From CAZBYL01 sp964522805 (GTDB lineage Bacteria; Synergistota; Synergistia; Synergistales; Synergistaceae): 59,416 nt of DNA. Under the pieces are notes generated by a model, which ran no database searches, was not told where the DNA came from, and worked only from the letters and a program-made list of their open reading frames with translations. Both the position numbers and the translations under genes were made by a program. Below are positions 34,396-42,887 of this stretch, piece by piece. Location: assembly GCA_964522805.1 (NCBI GenBank), contig CAZFWP010000002.1, forward strand, positions 1 through 59,416. Direction: 5' to 3'. Position 1 is the first letter of the stretch. Every line of letters begins with the position of its first letter.

Positions 34396-34616
34396 GCAGG
34401 CCTCTAATAACAGGCGTACCGTCCGACGATTATAAGTTGCGAGCCAAAACCGCGGCTGCCTTTTGTGCGCTAACCGATTTTTACAAATCTTTGATTTGCG
34501 AAAATCACTCAGTGCTTCATCAATCGGTCTGACTTTACGCTCAGCCTCGCATCAATAAGCTAAAAGAGCAGATGAGCCCTTAGCCGTGACGCGAGCTGTA
34601 CATGTAATCAGCGGCT
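34396..34616 (+). repeat. Dispersed intergenic element, copy D
   Basis: This copy fills the gap between the phosphatase and yqeC. It begins GCAGGCCTCTAATAACAGGC, has the core ACAAATCTTTGATTTGCG (34482-34500) inside an outer CCGATT/AATCGG stem, the block GCTTCATCAATCGG and the end TACATGTAATCAGCG. The 20 bases TTTTTACAAATCTTTGATTT are identical in copy E. Confidence 0.65.
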
Positions 34617-34693
34617 CCTTAAATGTTAAAACAACAATTGCGCTGAGACAGAAACTTCTGCTATCATAGCTGTTCTGAAAGAGGGCGTTGCAA

Positions 34694-35473
34694 ATGACAA
34701 TACTTAAAATCACAGAACAGCTGGACAGCATCTTCTCTCTCAGCGGTTTTTCCGCCATCGCACTGACCGGAGGCGGCGGTAAAACTTCCTTGCTGTACTC
34801 GCTGGGACATTATTTTGCAAAAAGGGAAAAGGTCTTGCTTACCACTACCACTAAGCTTTATCCCCCGCAAAGCGGCGAGTGCGCCTGCACGATTGTTGCG
34901 TCAGCAGAAGAATGCGCCAAAAAAGCGGCTGCTATGCCCTCACCATCTCTCTCTTTGGCGGCAAGACGCGCCGAAGACGGGAAACTATTGGGGTTCTCTG
35001 TTGCTGAAGCTGACAGCTTATTTGAAAACGGCTGCTGCGGTAAATTTATTGTGGAAGCAGACGGAACTAGGGGGCTCTCTTTTAAGTGTTACGAGGGCTG
35101 GGAACCGCCCGTACCCCAATCAACGGCATGTCAGATAGTAATTTTGGGAGCTGATGCAGCCATCTCTCCTGTATCAACAGAAACAGTCTTTCGCATGGAC
35201 ATGCTGAAAACACGTTATGGAATACAAAAAGGAGAGACAATTTCTGCCGCAAATATGGGAGCAATCCTCTCCAACAGAGCGGAATATCTTAAAAACTCAC
35301 CTAAAGAAGCCTTTCGCATTCTCTTTATCAACAAAGGAGAGCTGCTGGAAGAAGAGCAGCGCCGACTGCTGCTTAACTCTTTGTGGACAAATATTAAGGA
35401 TTATGACGGAGCAGCCATCGGCTCAATGCGTGAAGATACTGTTTACGACTATATAACGAAAGAGAGAGGCTAA
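34694..35473 (+). CDS. yqeC: YqeC family protein, selenium-dependent molybdenum hydroxylase accessory
   Basis: This 259-aa protein has an N-terminal P-loop (TGGGGKTS, residues 25-32) and the family features TTTTKLYPP and EADGTRGLSFK. YqeC proteins accompany selenium-dependent molybdenum hydroxylases (xanthine dehydrogenase-type enzymes) and are thought to help install their cofactor. The following gene is a MocA-like nucleotidyltransferase, the usual partner, one base away. The hydroxylase itself is not in the window. ATG at 34694 chosen for its GAGGG site; an in-frame TTG lies six bases upstream. Confidence 0.88.
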   Translation: MTILKITEQLDSIFSLSGFSAIALTGGGGKTSLLYSLGHYFAKREKVLLTTTTKLYPPQSGECACTIVASAEECAKKAAAMPSPSLSLAARRAEDGKLLGFSVAEADSLFENGCCGKFIVEADGTRGLSFKCYEGWEPPVPQSTACQIVILGADAAISPVSTETVFRMDMLKTRYGIQKGETISAANMGAILSNRAEYLKNSPKEAFRILFINKGELLEEEQRRLLLNSLWTNIKDYDGAAIGSMREDTVYDYITKERG

Positions 35474-35474
35474 T

Positions 35475-36050
35475 ATGTACGCGATACTGCTTGCCGCTGG
35501 ACTTTCAACAAGAATGGGCTGCCAAAAGCTGCTGCTGCCGATAGGCAATAGCACCATGGTGGAAAAAGTGCTGGACAATCTTAGAGGTTCAGGTTTTTCC
35601 CGCGTCTGCGCCGTATTTTCACAAGAGACAGATCTCGCGGTATCGGCTAGCGGAGAGTGGCTAATAAGAGGCATTAACACTGCTCCCGAACGAGGTCAGT
35701 CCTCTTCTTTACAGATAGGTCTTGAGATGGTTCCCACAGGAGAGGACTTTTGCATTATGCTTGGAGACCTGCCTTTTGCGCAAGCAGCGGACATTCGCGC
35801 ACTCAGAGAGAAATTTGCGGAGATGCCACAAGATAAAACATGCATGACTCCTTGCAGAGACGGTGTTTTCGGTCACCCCATGTTTTATCGTTCCATTTGG
35901 AAAAAGCGTTTAAGCAGCGCCTTGGGCGACAGCGGCGGCAAAAAAATTCTGCTCGAATATAATGAGGAAATATTGCGTGTTGAGACGCCTGACGGACATT
36001 TCCGAGATATTGACACCCCTCGTGAATATGAAGCTTCTATAGAAAAATAA
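35475..36050 (+). CDS. MocA-like molybdenum cofactor nucleotidyltransferase
   Basis: This 191-aa nucleotidyltransferase has the LAAGLSTRMGCQKLLLP NTP-binding signature, ERGQSSSLQIGL and the metal-binding GDLPF motif. MocA transfers CMP to molybdopterin to make the cytosine dinucleotide cofactor of xanthine dehydrogenase-type enzymes. The pairing with yqeC supports a molybdenum hydroxylase role. A MobA (guanylyl) or unrelated sugar nucleotidyltransferase is less likely from context. Confidence 0.88.
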   Translation: MYAILLAAGLSTRMGCQKLLLPIGNSTMVEKVLDNLRGSGFSRVCAVFSQETDLAVSASGEWLIRGINTAPERGQSSSLQIGLEMVPTGEDFCIMLGDLPFAQAADIRALREKFAEMPQDKTCMTPCRDGVFGHPMFYRSIWKKRLSSALGDSGGKKILLEYNEEILRVETPDGHFRDIDTPREYEASIEK

Positions 36051-36053
36051 GAA

Positions 36054-36086
36054 AGCAGCCGGCACAGTTAAACAGTGCCGGCTGCT
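36054..36086 (-). terminator. Terminator between convergent genes
   Basis: AGCAGCCGGCAC (36054-36065) pairs perfectly with GTGCCGGCTGCT (36075-36086). On the - strand it is followed by a T-rich tract (CTTATTTTT), so it mainly serves the Hpt gene; it may act in both directions. Confidence 0.8.
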
Positions 36087-36117
36087 TATACATAATTGTT
36101 GAGGAAATTTTTATTCA

Positions 36118-36471
36118 TCACTCGCCAACTATCTGCGTGAATTCGTCTTTCAGCCTCATAACCTCTTCAAGCTTACAGCCTAGACTTTGAGCCGCACCAT
36201 TTCTCAAAGGTTCCACAAGCTGGGACGCCGCGTTGAAAAGAGGTGTCAGCCCTAAATTGCCGGCAACTCCTTTTATCGCGTGAGCATGGTCAAAAGCTCC
36301 TTTTAAGTCACCTTTTTCCATACAACTATCCAGAAGGGCGAAATTTTCATCCTCAGCAAACTTTATCAGACAGCTTACATAAAGTTCATCATCTTCCAAA
36401 AGGCGCTAACGCGCTTTACTGACATCAGCTCCCCAATTAGTGAGCTGATTATACAAGACTTCCGTTTTCAA
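36118..36471 (-). pseudogene. Hpt phosphotransfer protein interrupted by an in-frame TAG
   Basis: The recognisable part (36399-36118) is an Hpt domain with the phosphorylatable His in HAHAIKGVAGNLG. It lacks the usual first helix. Reading further upstream in the same frame, a TTG at 36471 with GGAGG eight bases ahead gives MKTEVLYNQLTNWGADVSKA, a good Hpt N terminus, but codon 22 is TAG (36408-36406), followed by RLLEDDELY, which continues the family pattern. So the gene of 117 codons is intact except for one amber codon. The TTG at 36399 just after the stop could restart translation. It lies 55 bp after the REC-GGDEF-EAL gene and probably worked with its receiver domain. Confidence 0.7.
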
Positions 36472-36526
36472 TTAACATCCCTCCAAACAGCATAACCTAT
36501 TTTATTATATCTATCAAAAACAGCGC

Positions 36527-39034
36527 TTAGCCCTGTTCTCGCTGCTCCGTAATATCAGTAAGCACACTCCGATAGTAGGTGATACCGTCCTCTCCCTTAA
36601 CAACTTGAAAAGTGTCATGAAGCCACATTTTACGACCTTTTTTCGATACGATGGGGTATTCAAGCGAAGCGGCCTCGCCAAATTTCATCTTTAGCAGCAT
36701 GTTATATTTATCGGCAGTGATGTTGCCGTAACCATCAGGAATGTATTCTGACATCTTTGTTTTCAAGGCTGGCAAATCTTCTTTTGATATCCCCAGCATT
36801 ACCTCTGCGGTTCTGTTGATGCGCAGCAATGGAAATTCCGGTTCGCAGGCGAAGCGTACTATACCGCAAGGCACTGTATCGCAGAGTTCCTGGTAAAACT
36901 CTTTCTGCACACTGATTTCACCGGCAAGTTCTTTTTCTTCCGTAACATTGTATATCAGTCCCAGAAAAATAGTTCTGTCATCAGCCCTGTGGATAACTTT
37001 CATCTCGCGGTGAAACCAGCACACTTTGTCATGCTTCTGAGGACAGAAGAGCCTATGTTCTATCTCAAAACTACAGTTGTCCTCCTTTGCTTCTTTGAGC
37101 TTGCGCAAAAATTCTTCTTTGTCATCTTCATGAACTGTGTCAATAATATTTTTAGCTACCGAGAATACCGCTGCGCGATTGACGCCAACAACTTCATAGT
37201 ATCGGTCGTTGCCGCGGACGAAAGCTAAAGTATCCCCCATAAACTCGTATATCCCCAATGCTCCCACGCAGCTGTTGAAGATGGTATTGAAGCGTGAATC
37301 GGCATTCCACATCTCTTCTAAACTGACAAATGCGGAAACCTTTTGGGGGCGTTTCTTTGATAAAGAGGACTGGGACGCCAGCAAGAGCCCCTCAAATTCA
37401 GATTGAGGGAGCGGTTTTGAGAAGTAGTAGCCTTGTCCGCTGTTACAGCCCATGCCTCTTAAAAAAAGCCCCTGCTCTTTCGTCTCTATACCCTCAGCAA
37501 TCACCGGTATATCCATCCATTTTGAGAGCCCCATAACAAAATTCAGGATATTGCCGCTGCTGTCTTTTTTCCAGCGCTGGGTTGTGCTGATGAATCTCAT
37601 ATCCAGCTTAAGAGTATCTATAGGCAGTTCGTTAAGCATGTTAAGCGATGAATAACCTGAGCCGAAATCGTCCATCTGTACAATAAAACCAAGTTTTTTA
37701 AGGGTGCTAAGCGTAGAAATAAGCTGTTCTGCACTCTCTGTGTAGGCACTTTCAGTAATTTCAAGTTCAAGAAGCTCCGTCGGTATATTATATTTTTTCA
37801 CCAAGCCGCAAAGGATATCGCACAAAGCCGGGTTATAGACATCTACTCTTGAAAGGTTCACCGATATCGGCAATGGCCTGTGCCCGTTGTCTATCCAATT
37901 GCGTATCTGCTTGCAAACCTCTTCCCATATATAGCAGTCAAGGTAGACAATAAAACCATTGCTTTCAAAGAGAGGTATAAACTTATCCGGGCAAATAAGC
38001 CCCTTTTGCGGATGAATCCACCTCACAAGCGCCTCAGCGCCAATAATCTCTTCTGTGGCCAAATCAAATTTTGGCTGGTAATATGCCACGAATTGCCCGC
38101 TGTCAAGCGCGCTCTTCATCTCACGAGTGATTTCCTGCTCTTCAAGAAGTTTTCTTCTCAAAGATTCGTCATAGCAGGCGATATATTTTTCAAATTTTCC
38201 CTTGATTGATTTAATCGCCAGATTGGCTCTGTCACACATGACATTTACTGAGACGGACTTGTCATCAATTTGGTAAACGCCGTATCTTATTATTATTTTG
38301 AAATCCAGTTTGTATTCTCTGATTTTGTCCATGTTGGGGGAAACAAGAAGTTTTTGGTAATCCTCCTGCCTCTCTACGCACAAAGCAAAAATGTCAGAAT
38401 GAAGGCGTCCGCAGATGCCGTTAAAGTCATGAGCGCAGCCCTTAAGCATCTGAGCTGTGTAAATCAGCAGATTATCTCCCTCCTGTGAACCGAAGAGATC
38501 GTTAATCAGCTTGAATTGTTCTATATTGGCATAGATGATGTCATATTCTTTGCCGTCACCGGATAATATTTTTTCCGCGGTTTTCTGGTAAAAAGTGACC
38601 TTGTTATATACTCGGGTAAGATCATCGCGCTCAGCTGTATTTCTCAGAGCTGCAGCCTCCCGCAGCAGAAGAATGTTTACCAAACGCTGCCTGATAACCG
38701 TAGGCTCATAAGGCTTGGGAACAAAGTCCGTAGCCCCATACTCCAAAGCTTTAAGCTCTGTGCTTGAGTCCTCCCACTGTGTCATCGCAATAACGGGAAT
38801 GGAGGAAAGTATACGTGATTTTTTGCGCTCTGTAAGGAATTGATAGCCATCCATCACCGGCATAATTATATCAAGCAGCACCGCCGCAATGTCGCAATGC
38901 TCATGGTTTAATATTGTTAAGGCTTCCTCGCCGTTGGCGGCCTCTAAAACGACATACTCCGCACCAAGTATTTTTTTTAAGATTGCTCTATTTATACTGT
39001 TACCATCGACAACTAATATTTTTTGAGCGACCAT
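36527..39034 (-). CDS. Response regulator with degenerate GGDEF, EAL and PAS domains
   Basis: This 835-aa signalling protein has a receiver domain (phosphoacceptor Asp55 in VLLDIIMP, Lys107 in VPKPYE), a GGDEF domain whose signature reads RLHSDIF instead of RGGDEF and so cannot make cyclic di-GMP, an EAL phosphodiesterase domain with intact EALVRW (334-339), ITES, DDFGSGYSS and AEGIE, and two PAS-like domains at about 600-835. It is expected to degrade cyclic di-GMP under control of phosphorylation and PAS ligands. The ATG at 39034 follows GGGAGG; earlier in-frame starts lack a site. An Hpt gene follows. Confidence 0.92.
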   Translation of the reverse strand: MVAQKILVVDGNSINRAILKKILGAEYVVLEAANGEEALTILNHEHCDIAAVLLDIIMPVMDGYQFLTERKKSRILSSIPVIAMTQWEDSSTELKALEYGATDFVPKPYEPTVIRQRLVNILLLREAAALRNTAERDDLTRVYNKVTFYQKTAEKILSGDGKEYDIIYANIEQFKLINDLFGSQEGDNLLIYTAQMLKGCAHDFNGICGRLHSDIFALCVERQEDYQKLLVSPNMDKIREYKLDFKIIIRYGVYQIDDKSVSVNVMCDRANLAIKSIKGKFEKYIACYDESLRRKLLEEQEITREMKSALDSGQFVAYYQPKFDLATEEIIGAEALVRWIHPQKGLICPDKFIPLFESNGFIVYLDCYIWEEVCKQIRNWIDNGHRPLPISVNLSRVDVYNPALCDILCGLVKKYNIPTELLELEITESAYTESAEQLISTLSTLKKLGFIVQMDDFGSGYSSLNMLNELPIDTLKLDMRFISTTQRWKKDSSGNILNFVMGLSKWMDIPVIAEGIETKEQGLFLRGMGCNSGQGYYFSKPLPQSEFEGLLLASQSSLSKKRPQKVSAFVSLEEMWNADSRFNTIFNSCVGALGIYEFMGDTLAFVRGNDRYYEVVGVNRAAVFSVAKNIIDTVHEDDKEEFLRKLKEAKEDNCSFEIEHRLFCPQKHDKVCWFHREMKVIHRADDRTIFLGLIYNVTEEKELAGEISVQKEFYQELCDTVPCGIVRFACEPEFPLLRINRTAEVMLGISKEDLPALKTKMSEYIPDGYGNITADKYNMLLKMKFGEAASLEYPIVSKKGRKMWLHDTFQVVKGEDGITYYRSVLTDITEQREQG

Positions 39035-39366
39035 AAAAATTCCTCCCAAGCAAACATCGAACAGTAAATAAAACACACGCGGCTGTATAAAAATCCTTAC
39101 TCTAATCTCAAAACGGTAACTTTAGTGCCCCCGGTGCAAAAGCACCTTCGCAAAAACTGAAGAGATGCTATAGTTTAAGACAAAGTTCTCTTTCATAATT
39201 GTAACACACGGACGCATAAATAATGCAATTATACATCTGTCTACTTTTTATCTTATCTTTCTTAGCATAATTTAAGCTATTTTTGCAAATGAGCAATCAC
39301 CCAACATGTTTATATTTCCCTTTTAAAAAACAAAATTACATGCTGGATTTTTATAGGAAATAGCAA
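39035..39366. other. Intergenic region between divergent genes
   Basis: This AT-rich control region separates the signalling protein from the permease. I looked for a purine riboswitch ahead of the permease and found no matching core. Confidence 0.5.
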
Positions 39367-39403
39367 TATAATACAGTCAATCAAAGATTGCAACCGATTG
39401 CAA
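39367..39403 (+). promoter_or_regulatory. Permease promoter -10 and candidate direct-repeat operator
   Basis: TATAAT (39367-39372) is followed by two direct copies of GATTGCAA (39386-39393 and 39396-39403), spaced exactly ten bases apart, one helical turn. The -35 is weak. The repeats lie just past the expected start of transcription, a repressor position. Confidence 0.4.
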
Positions 39404-39436
39404 AGAAGCTAATCGGGATTTTTCCGGAGGTGCATT

Positions 39437-40810
39437 ATGGCTAAGAAAGAGCTAGTATATGGAATCAACGACTGTCCGCCAACACCGATACTTATCCTTG
39501 CCGGAGCGCAGCATGTGCTGACGCTTTTCGGAGCTACAACGCTCGTGCCGCTTATTTGCGGACCGGCGATGGGAATGACAACAGAACAGATCGGCGCTTT
39601 TATCGGCTGCGTTTATTTCGCTATGGGTATCGCCACACTTATTCAGACACATCCAAAACTCGGGTCGGGACTGCCGATAGTGCAAGGCTCAAGCTTCAGC
39701 TTTATTCCTCCCATTATGACAATCATCGGCGCCTACAAAGCCATGGGACCAGACGTAGTCATGCAGTACGTCGGCGGTTCTTTGATAGTAGGAGGTCTGG
39801 TTCTGTCTCTTCTGGGGTATAGCAAACTTATCGGCCGTATAAGAAAAATCATCACCCCGGTTGTTATCGGGCCGACAATTATGGCAATAGGCTTCACATT
39901 AGCGCCAACGGCAATTCAGTTTAACGCAGCCAATTATTGGCCCGTGTCACTGATGGTCGTAGCTATGGTATTTTTCTTCAGCCTTGTCAGTAAAAACAAG
40001 TACTTCAATATTTTCGCCGTTTTAGGATCAATATCCATTGCCTACCTGCTCTGCCTAACGCTTTCCGTAACCGGAGTCTTCGCAGTAGGACATCCTGCCT
40101 ATATTAATTTACAAGGCGTTATCGACGCTCCTTGGCTGCGCTATAACCTTGTGATGCCCTGGGGCGCGCCTAAGTTCTCAGGACTGGCAATCGGCGCCAT
40201 CGCCGCCGGCTTCTTCTGCGTAATGATTGAATCTATCGGTGACTATCATAACTGTTCCTACGCAGCAGGCATCGAAGACCCCACTCCGGACCAGATTAAC
40301 CGCGGCATCGGCGCAGAGGGTGCATGCTGCATGATCTCGGGAGTGTTGGGCTCTGTCGGCACAACATCTTACACTGAAAATATCGGACTCATCGGGCTAA
40401 CGGGCGTAGCCAGCAGGCACGTGGTGCGCGCCGGAGCCGTGATCTTGATTATTCTCTCTTTGATTGGCAAGCTCGGCGCCTTAATCGCCACCATGCCTTC
40501 TCCGATAATCGGCGGCGCCTACATCACGCTTTTCGGCACCATCGGAGCGCTCGGTATTCAGAATCTTATGCGCGCCGATATGGGAAGTCAGAGAAACGTG
40601 CTTATCGTTGGATTCGCCTTCTTGATGGCATTGGGACTCCCAGGCTGGGTGGAACCCAATCAGGCGATGTTTACAAACGCCTTCGGCGGCACTTTCGGCG
40701 GCATGCTATGGGCTGTCATGAAGACGCCAATGGCGGTAGCGGGTATTCTTTCTGCCCTATGCGACAGCCTTATTCCCGGCACACCGGAAGAACGAGGCAT
40801 CAAAGCGTGA
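39437..40810 (+). CDS. NCS2 family uracil/xanthine permease
   Basis: This 457-aa protein has about 12-14 hydrophobic segments and NCS2 hallmarks: QHVLTLFGATTLVP near the N terminus, the QGSSFSF motif, ESIGDYHNCS with the substrate-binding Glu, and GTTSYTENIGLIGLTG. It imports a nucleobase (uracil, xanthine or uric acid) with protons; the sequence does not settle which. A purine substrate would fit the nearby molybdenum-hydroxylase maturation genes. ATG with CGGAGG. Terminator follows. Confidence 0.92.
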   Translation: MAKKELVYGINDCPPTPILILAGAQHVLTLFGATTLVPLICGPAMGMTTEQIGAFIGCVYFAMGIATLIQTHPKLGSGLPIVQGSSFSFIPPIMTIIGAYKAMGPDVVMQYVGGSLIVGGLVLSLLGYSKLIGRIRKIITPVVIGPTIMAIGFTLAPTAIQFNAANYWPVSLMVVAMVFFFSLVSKNKYFNIFAVLGSISIAYLLCLTLSVTGVFAVGHPAYINLQGVIDAPWLRYNLVMPWGAPKFSGLAIGAIAAGFFCVMIESIGDYHNCSYAAGIEDPTPDQINRGIGAEGACCMISGVLGSVGTTSYTENIGLIGLTGVASRHVVRAGAVILIILSLIGKLGALIATMPSPIIGGAYITLFGTIGALGIQNLMRADMGSQRNVLIVGFAFLMALGLPGWVEPNQAMFTNAFGGTFGGMLWAVMKTPMAVAGILSALCDSLIPGTPEERGIKA

Positions 40811-40850
40811 GCTTAAATTTACAAAGATAGTATCAAATAAGTTTTGTTCT

Positions 40851-40880
40851 GAGGGCGCCGGCTGGGACGGTGCCCTCTTT
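40851..40880 (+). terminator. Terminator of the permease gene
   Basis: GAGGGCGCCG (40851-40860) pairs with CGGTGCCCTC (40868-40877), followed by TTT. Confidence 0.8.
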
Positions 40881-41216
40881 CGTATTGCAAAGAGCATTTT
40901 CCCTCCATCTGCCCCAAAGAGAGGGGCGCTGCTTTTATATGAAAGCCCGGCTGTCGTTTTTAACTTTTTCATAAAGACTTATTTGATTTACACTGCACAA
41001 TGCCGGCCATCAGACAGGAAGCACCTTTATCTATATCTGATATGAACATTTTCTACGTGCCTTAACTAACGCAGATTTCTGTATTACTGAACATTCTCTG
41101 CTTTTTTACCTTCTATAATCATCTTTTTTAACTTATAATAAATAAGTTGGGGACACAGCGAATTTAATGCAGTTTGTCCTTTACTACTACAAAGAGACAG
41201 AGGAGCCTAAACCCTA
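40881..41216. other. Intergenic region upstream of the arn operon
   Basis: No gene is visible. It contains a short hairpin near 40920 and the inverted repeat at 41130-41148 described separately. Confidence 0.5.
41130..41148. promoter_or_regulatory. Inverted repeat over a -10 element upstream of arn
   Basis: AACTTAT-AATAA-ATAAGTT is a perfect seven-base inverted repeat that contains TATAAT (41134-41139). It lies 69 bp before the first arn start codon and may be an operator overlapping the promoter. The matching -35 is weak. Confidence 0.4.
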
Positions 41217-42887
41217 ATGGAAAGACTGCTTTCTAATAAGAAATTTCTCCTTATCGCCGTCATCGCCGTCATCGCCGCAGTGCTCGCGATCTATTTTATC
41301 CCGCTCGGTTCGCACGCTTTGCTTGAGCCCGACGAGGGGCGTTATTCAGAAATTCCCCGTGAGATGATTGAGACCGGAAACTTCATCACCCCCATGCTTA
41401 ATTATGTTAAATATTTTGAAAAACCGGTACTCCTTTATTGGATGAATGCCGCAAGCTTTATGGCTTTCGGTCAAAATGAGTTCGCCGCCCGCTTTGCAAC
41501 CGCCCTCTGCGCTGTCGCAGGGGCTTTCGCCACGGGAATGTTCGGTGCTTGGCTCTTCGGCGGCACGGCAGGCTTGCTATCAGGAGTTGTCACAGCTCTT
41601 TCTCTTTTGTATTTCGCCATCGGTACCATCAATATCACCGATATGCCGCTGGGTTTTTTTCTAACTATCGCGCTCGCCTCTTTTTATGTGGGGCATATCA
41701 GCAGAGATAAGCGCTGGTATTTGCTATTTTACGCCGCTATGGCCCTTGGTCTGCTTACTAAAGGTCTTGTGGCGATAGTTCTGCCGGGCGGCGTCATTTT
41801 CTGGTATATTATTTTGACACGCAAGTGGAAGCTTATCCTTGAGGCCCTTTACATACCCGGTATCATTCTCTTCTTTGCTCTTTCTGTACCGTGGTTCTAC
41901 CTCGTCTGCCGTGACAATGCTGACTTTTTTCACTTTTTCTTTATCCAGGAACATTTTTTGCGTTATGCTACGAAAATGCACAACCGCTACGAACCTTTCT
42001 GGTTTTTTCTGCCGATGATACCGGCAGGAATTATGCCCTGGACCGGTTTTCTTTGCGCTCTTTTCTCCGGTAAGAGCGCAGCTCGCTCCCCGGAAAACAG
42101 CGCAGCAAGAGACGCGAATCTCTATCTTTTCCTCTGGTTCGCCGTTATACTGATTTTTTATTCATTTTCCAGCTCTAAACTGATCCCCTACATTGTGCCA
42201 TGTATGCCGCCTTTGGCGATCTTTATCGGCGCAGATATCAGCAGAATGTTAAAGAGAGAAGAATGGCACGGCGGGGCGCTTATTTGGTCACTGGGAATAG
42301 CCCTCTTATTCTCCACCGCCCTTATCGGCTATGCTTTTTTAGGTAAAGAGCTCCCCTCTTCAGTAACGCTGCCTATAGCCGTCAAAGTAACAGCGGGATT
42401 GCTTATCGGCCCCATCGCCGCAGCTATCTGTACTTCCGGCGGCAGAAAGAATTTTAAAACAGCGGTATTGATGCTGTGTGTCTCGTCATTTCTATTCATC
42501 TTTGGATTGCAGGGCATATATCGCATCATGGGCGAAACCCGCTCCATGAAAGACGTTTCCAACGTGATAATTAAAGAGTGGCGTCCGGGTGACACTATTG
42601 CCACATACGGCGAGGTAATGCAGGGGATACCCTTTTACACCAAGCACCGAGCAATGCTGGTAGAGCACATGGGAGAACTTGAGTTCGGAGCCAAGCATAA
42701 GGAGGGAGAGGGCTGGTTTGTCTCTTCCGCTGATTTTAGAGAAACTTGGCATAATGAAACAAAGCCTTATATCCTCGTTATAAAAGATGACAGTATTGAC
42801 AGGCTCTTCCCAGATGGCAACCCCGGTGAGAAGAAAAGGGTCAATGTCAGAGACTATGTTGTTTTATTTAACAGGGAGGAAAAATAA
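41217..42887 (+). CDS. arnT: Undecaprenyl phosphate-Ara4N transferase (ArnT-like, GT83)
   Basis: This 556-aa inner-membrane glycosyltransferase moves 4-amino-4-deoxy-L-arabinose from undecaprenyl phosphate to lipid A. The GT-C fold shows in the first periplasmic loop DEGRYSEIPREMIETGNF with its acidic pair, YFEKPVLLYWM, and about 12 hydrophobic segments. It is placed first in the operon, unlike E. coli where it follows arnD. Ara4N lowers the negative charge of lipid A and gives resistance to cationic peptides. Its stop overlaps the arnB start (TAATG). Confidence 0.92.
   Translation: MERLLSNKKFLLIAVIAVIAAVLAIYFIPLGSHALLEPDEGRYSEIPREMIETGNFITPMLNYVKYFEKPVLLYWMNAASFMAFGQNEFAARFATALCAVAGAFATGMFGAWLFGGTAGLLSGVVTALSLLYFAIGTINITDMPLGFFLTIALASFYVGHISRDKRWYLLFYAAMALGLLTKGLVAIVLPGGVIFWYIILTRKWKLILEALYIPGIILFFALSVPWFYLVCRDNADFFHFFFIQEHFLRYATKMHNRYEPFWFFLPMIPAGIMPWTGFLCALFSGKSAARSPENSAARDANLYLFLWFAVILIFYSFSSSKLIPYIVPCMPPLAIFIGADISRMLKREEWHGGALIWSLGIALLFSTALIGYAFLGKELPSSVTLPIAVKVTAGLLIGPIAAAICTSGGRKNFKTAVLMLCVSSFLFIFGLQGIYRIMGETRSMKDVSNVIIKEWRPGDTIATYGEVMQGIPFYTKHRAMLVEHMGELEFGAKHKEGEGWFVSSADFRETWHNETKPYILVIKDDSIDRLFPDGNPGEKKRVNVRDYVVLFNREEK

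Noticed and set aside
36406..36408. TAG in the Hpt gene read as pyrrolysine
   Set aside because: Hpt proteins do not use pyrrolysine and no pyl genes are in the window; a nonsense mutation or error is simpler.
39376..39410. Sixth, inverted copy of the dispersed element
   Set aside because: AATCAAAGATTGCAA resembles the inverted core, but the flanking blocks are missing.
39035..39436. Purine riboswitch ahead of the NCS2 permease
   Set aside because: The conserved loop sequences of the purine aptamer are absent.
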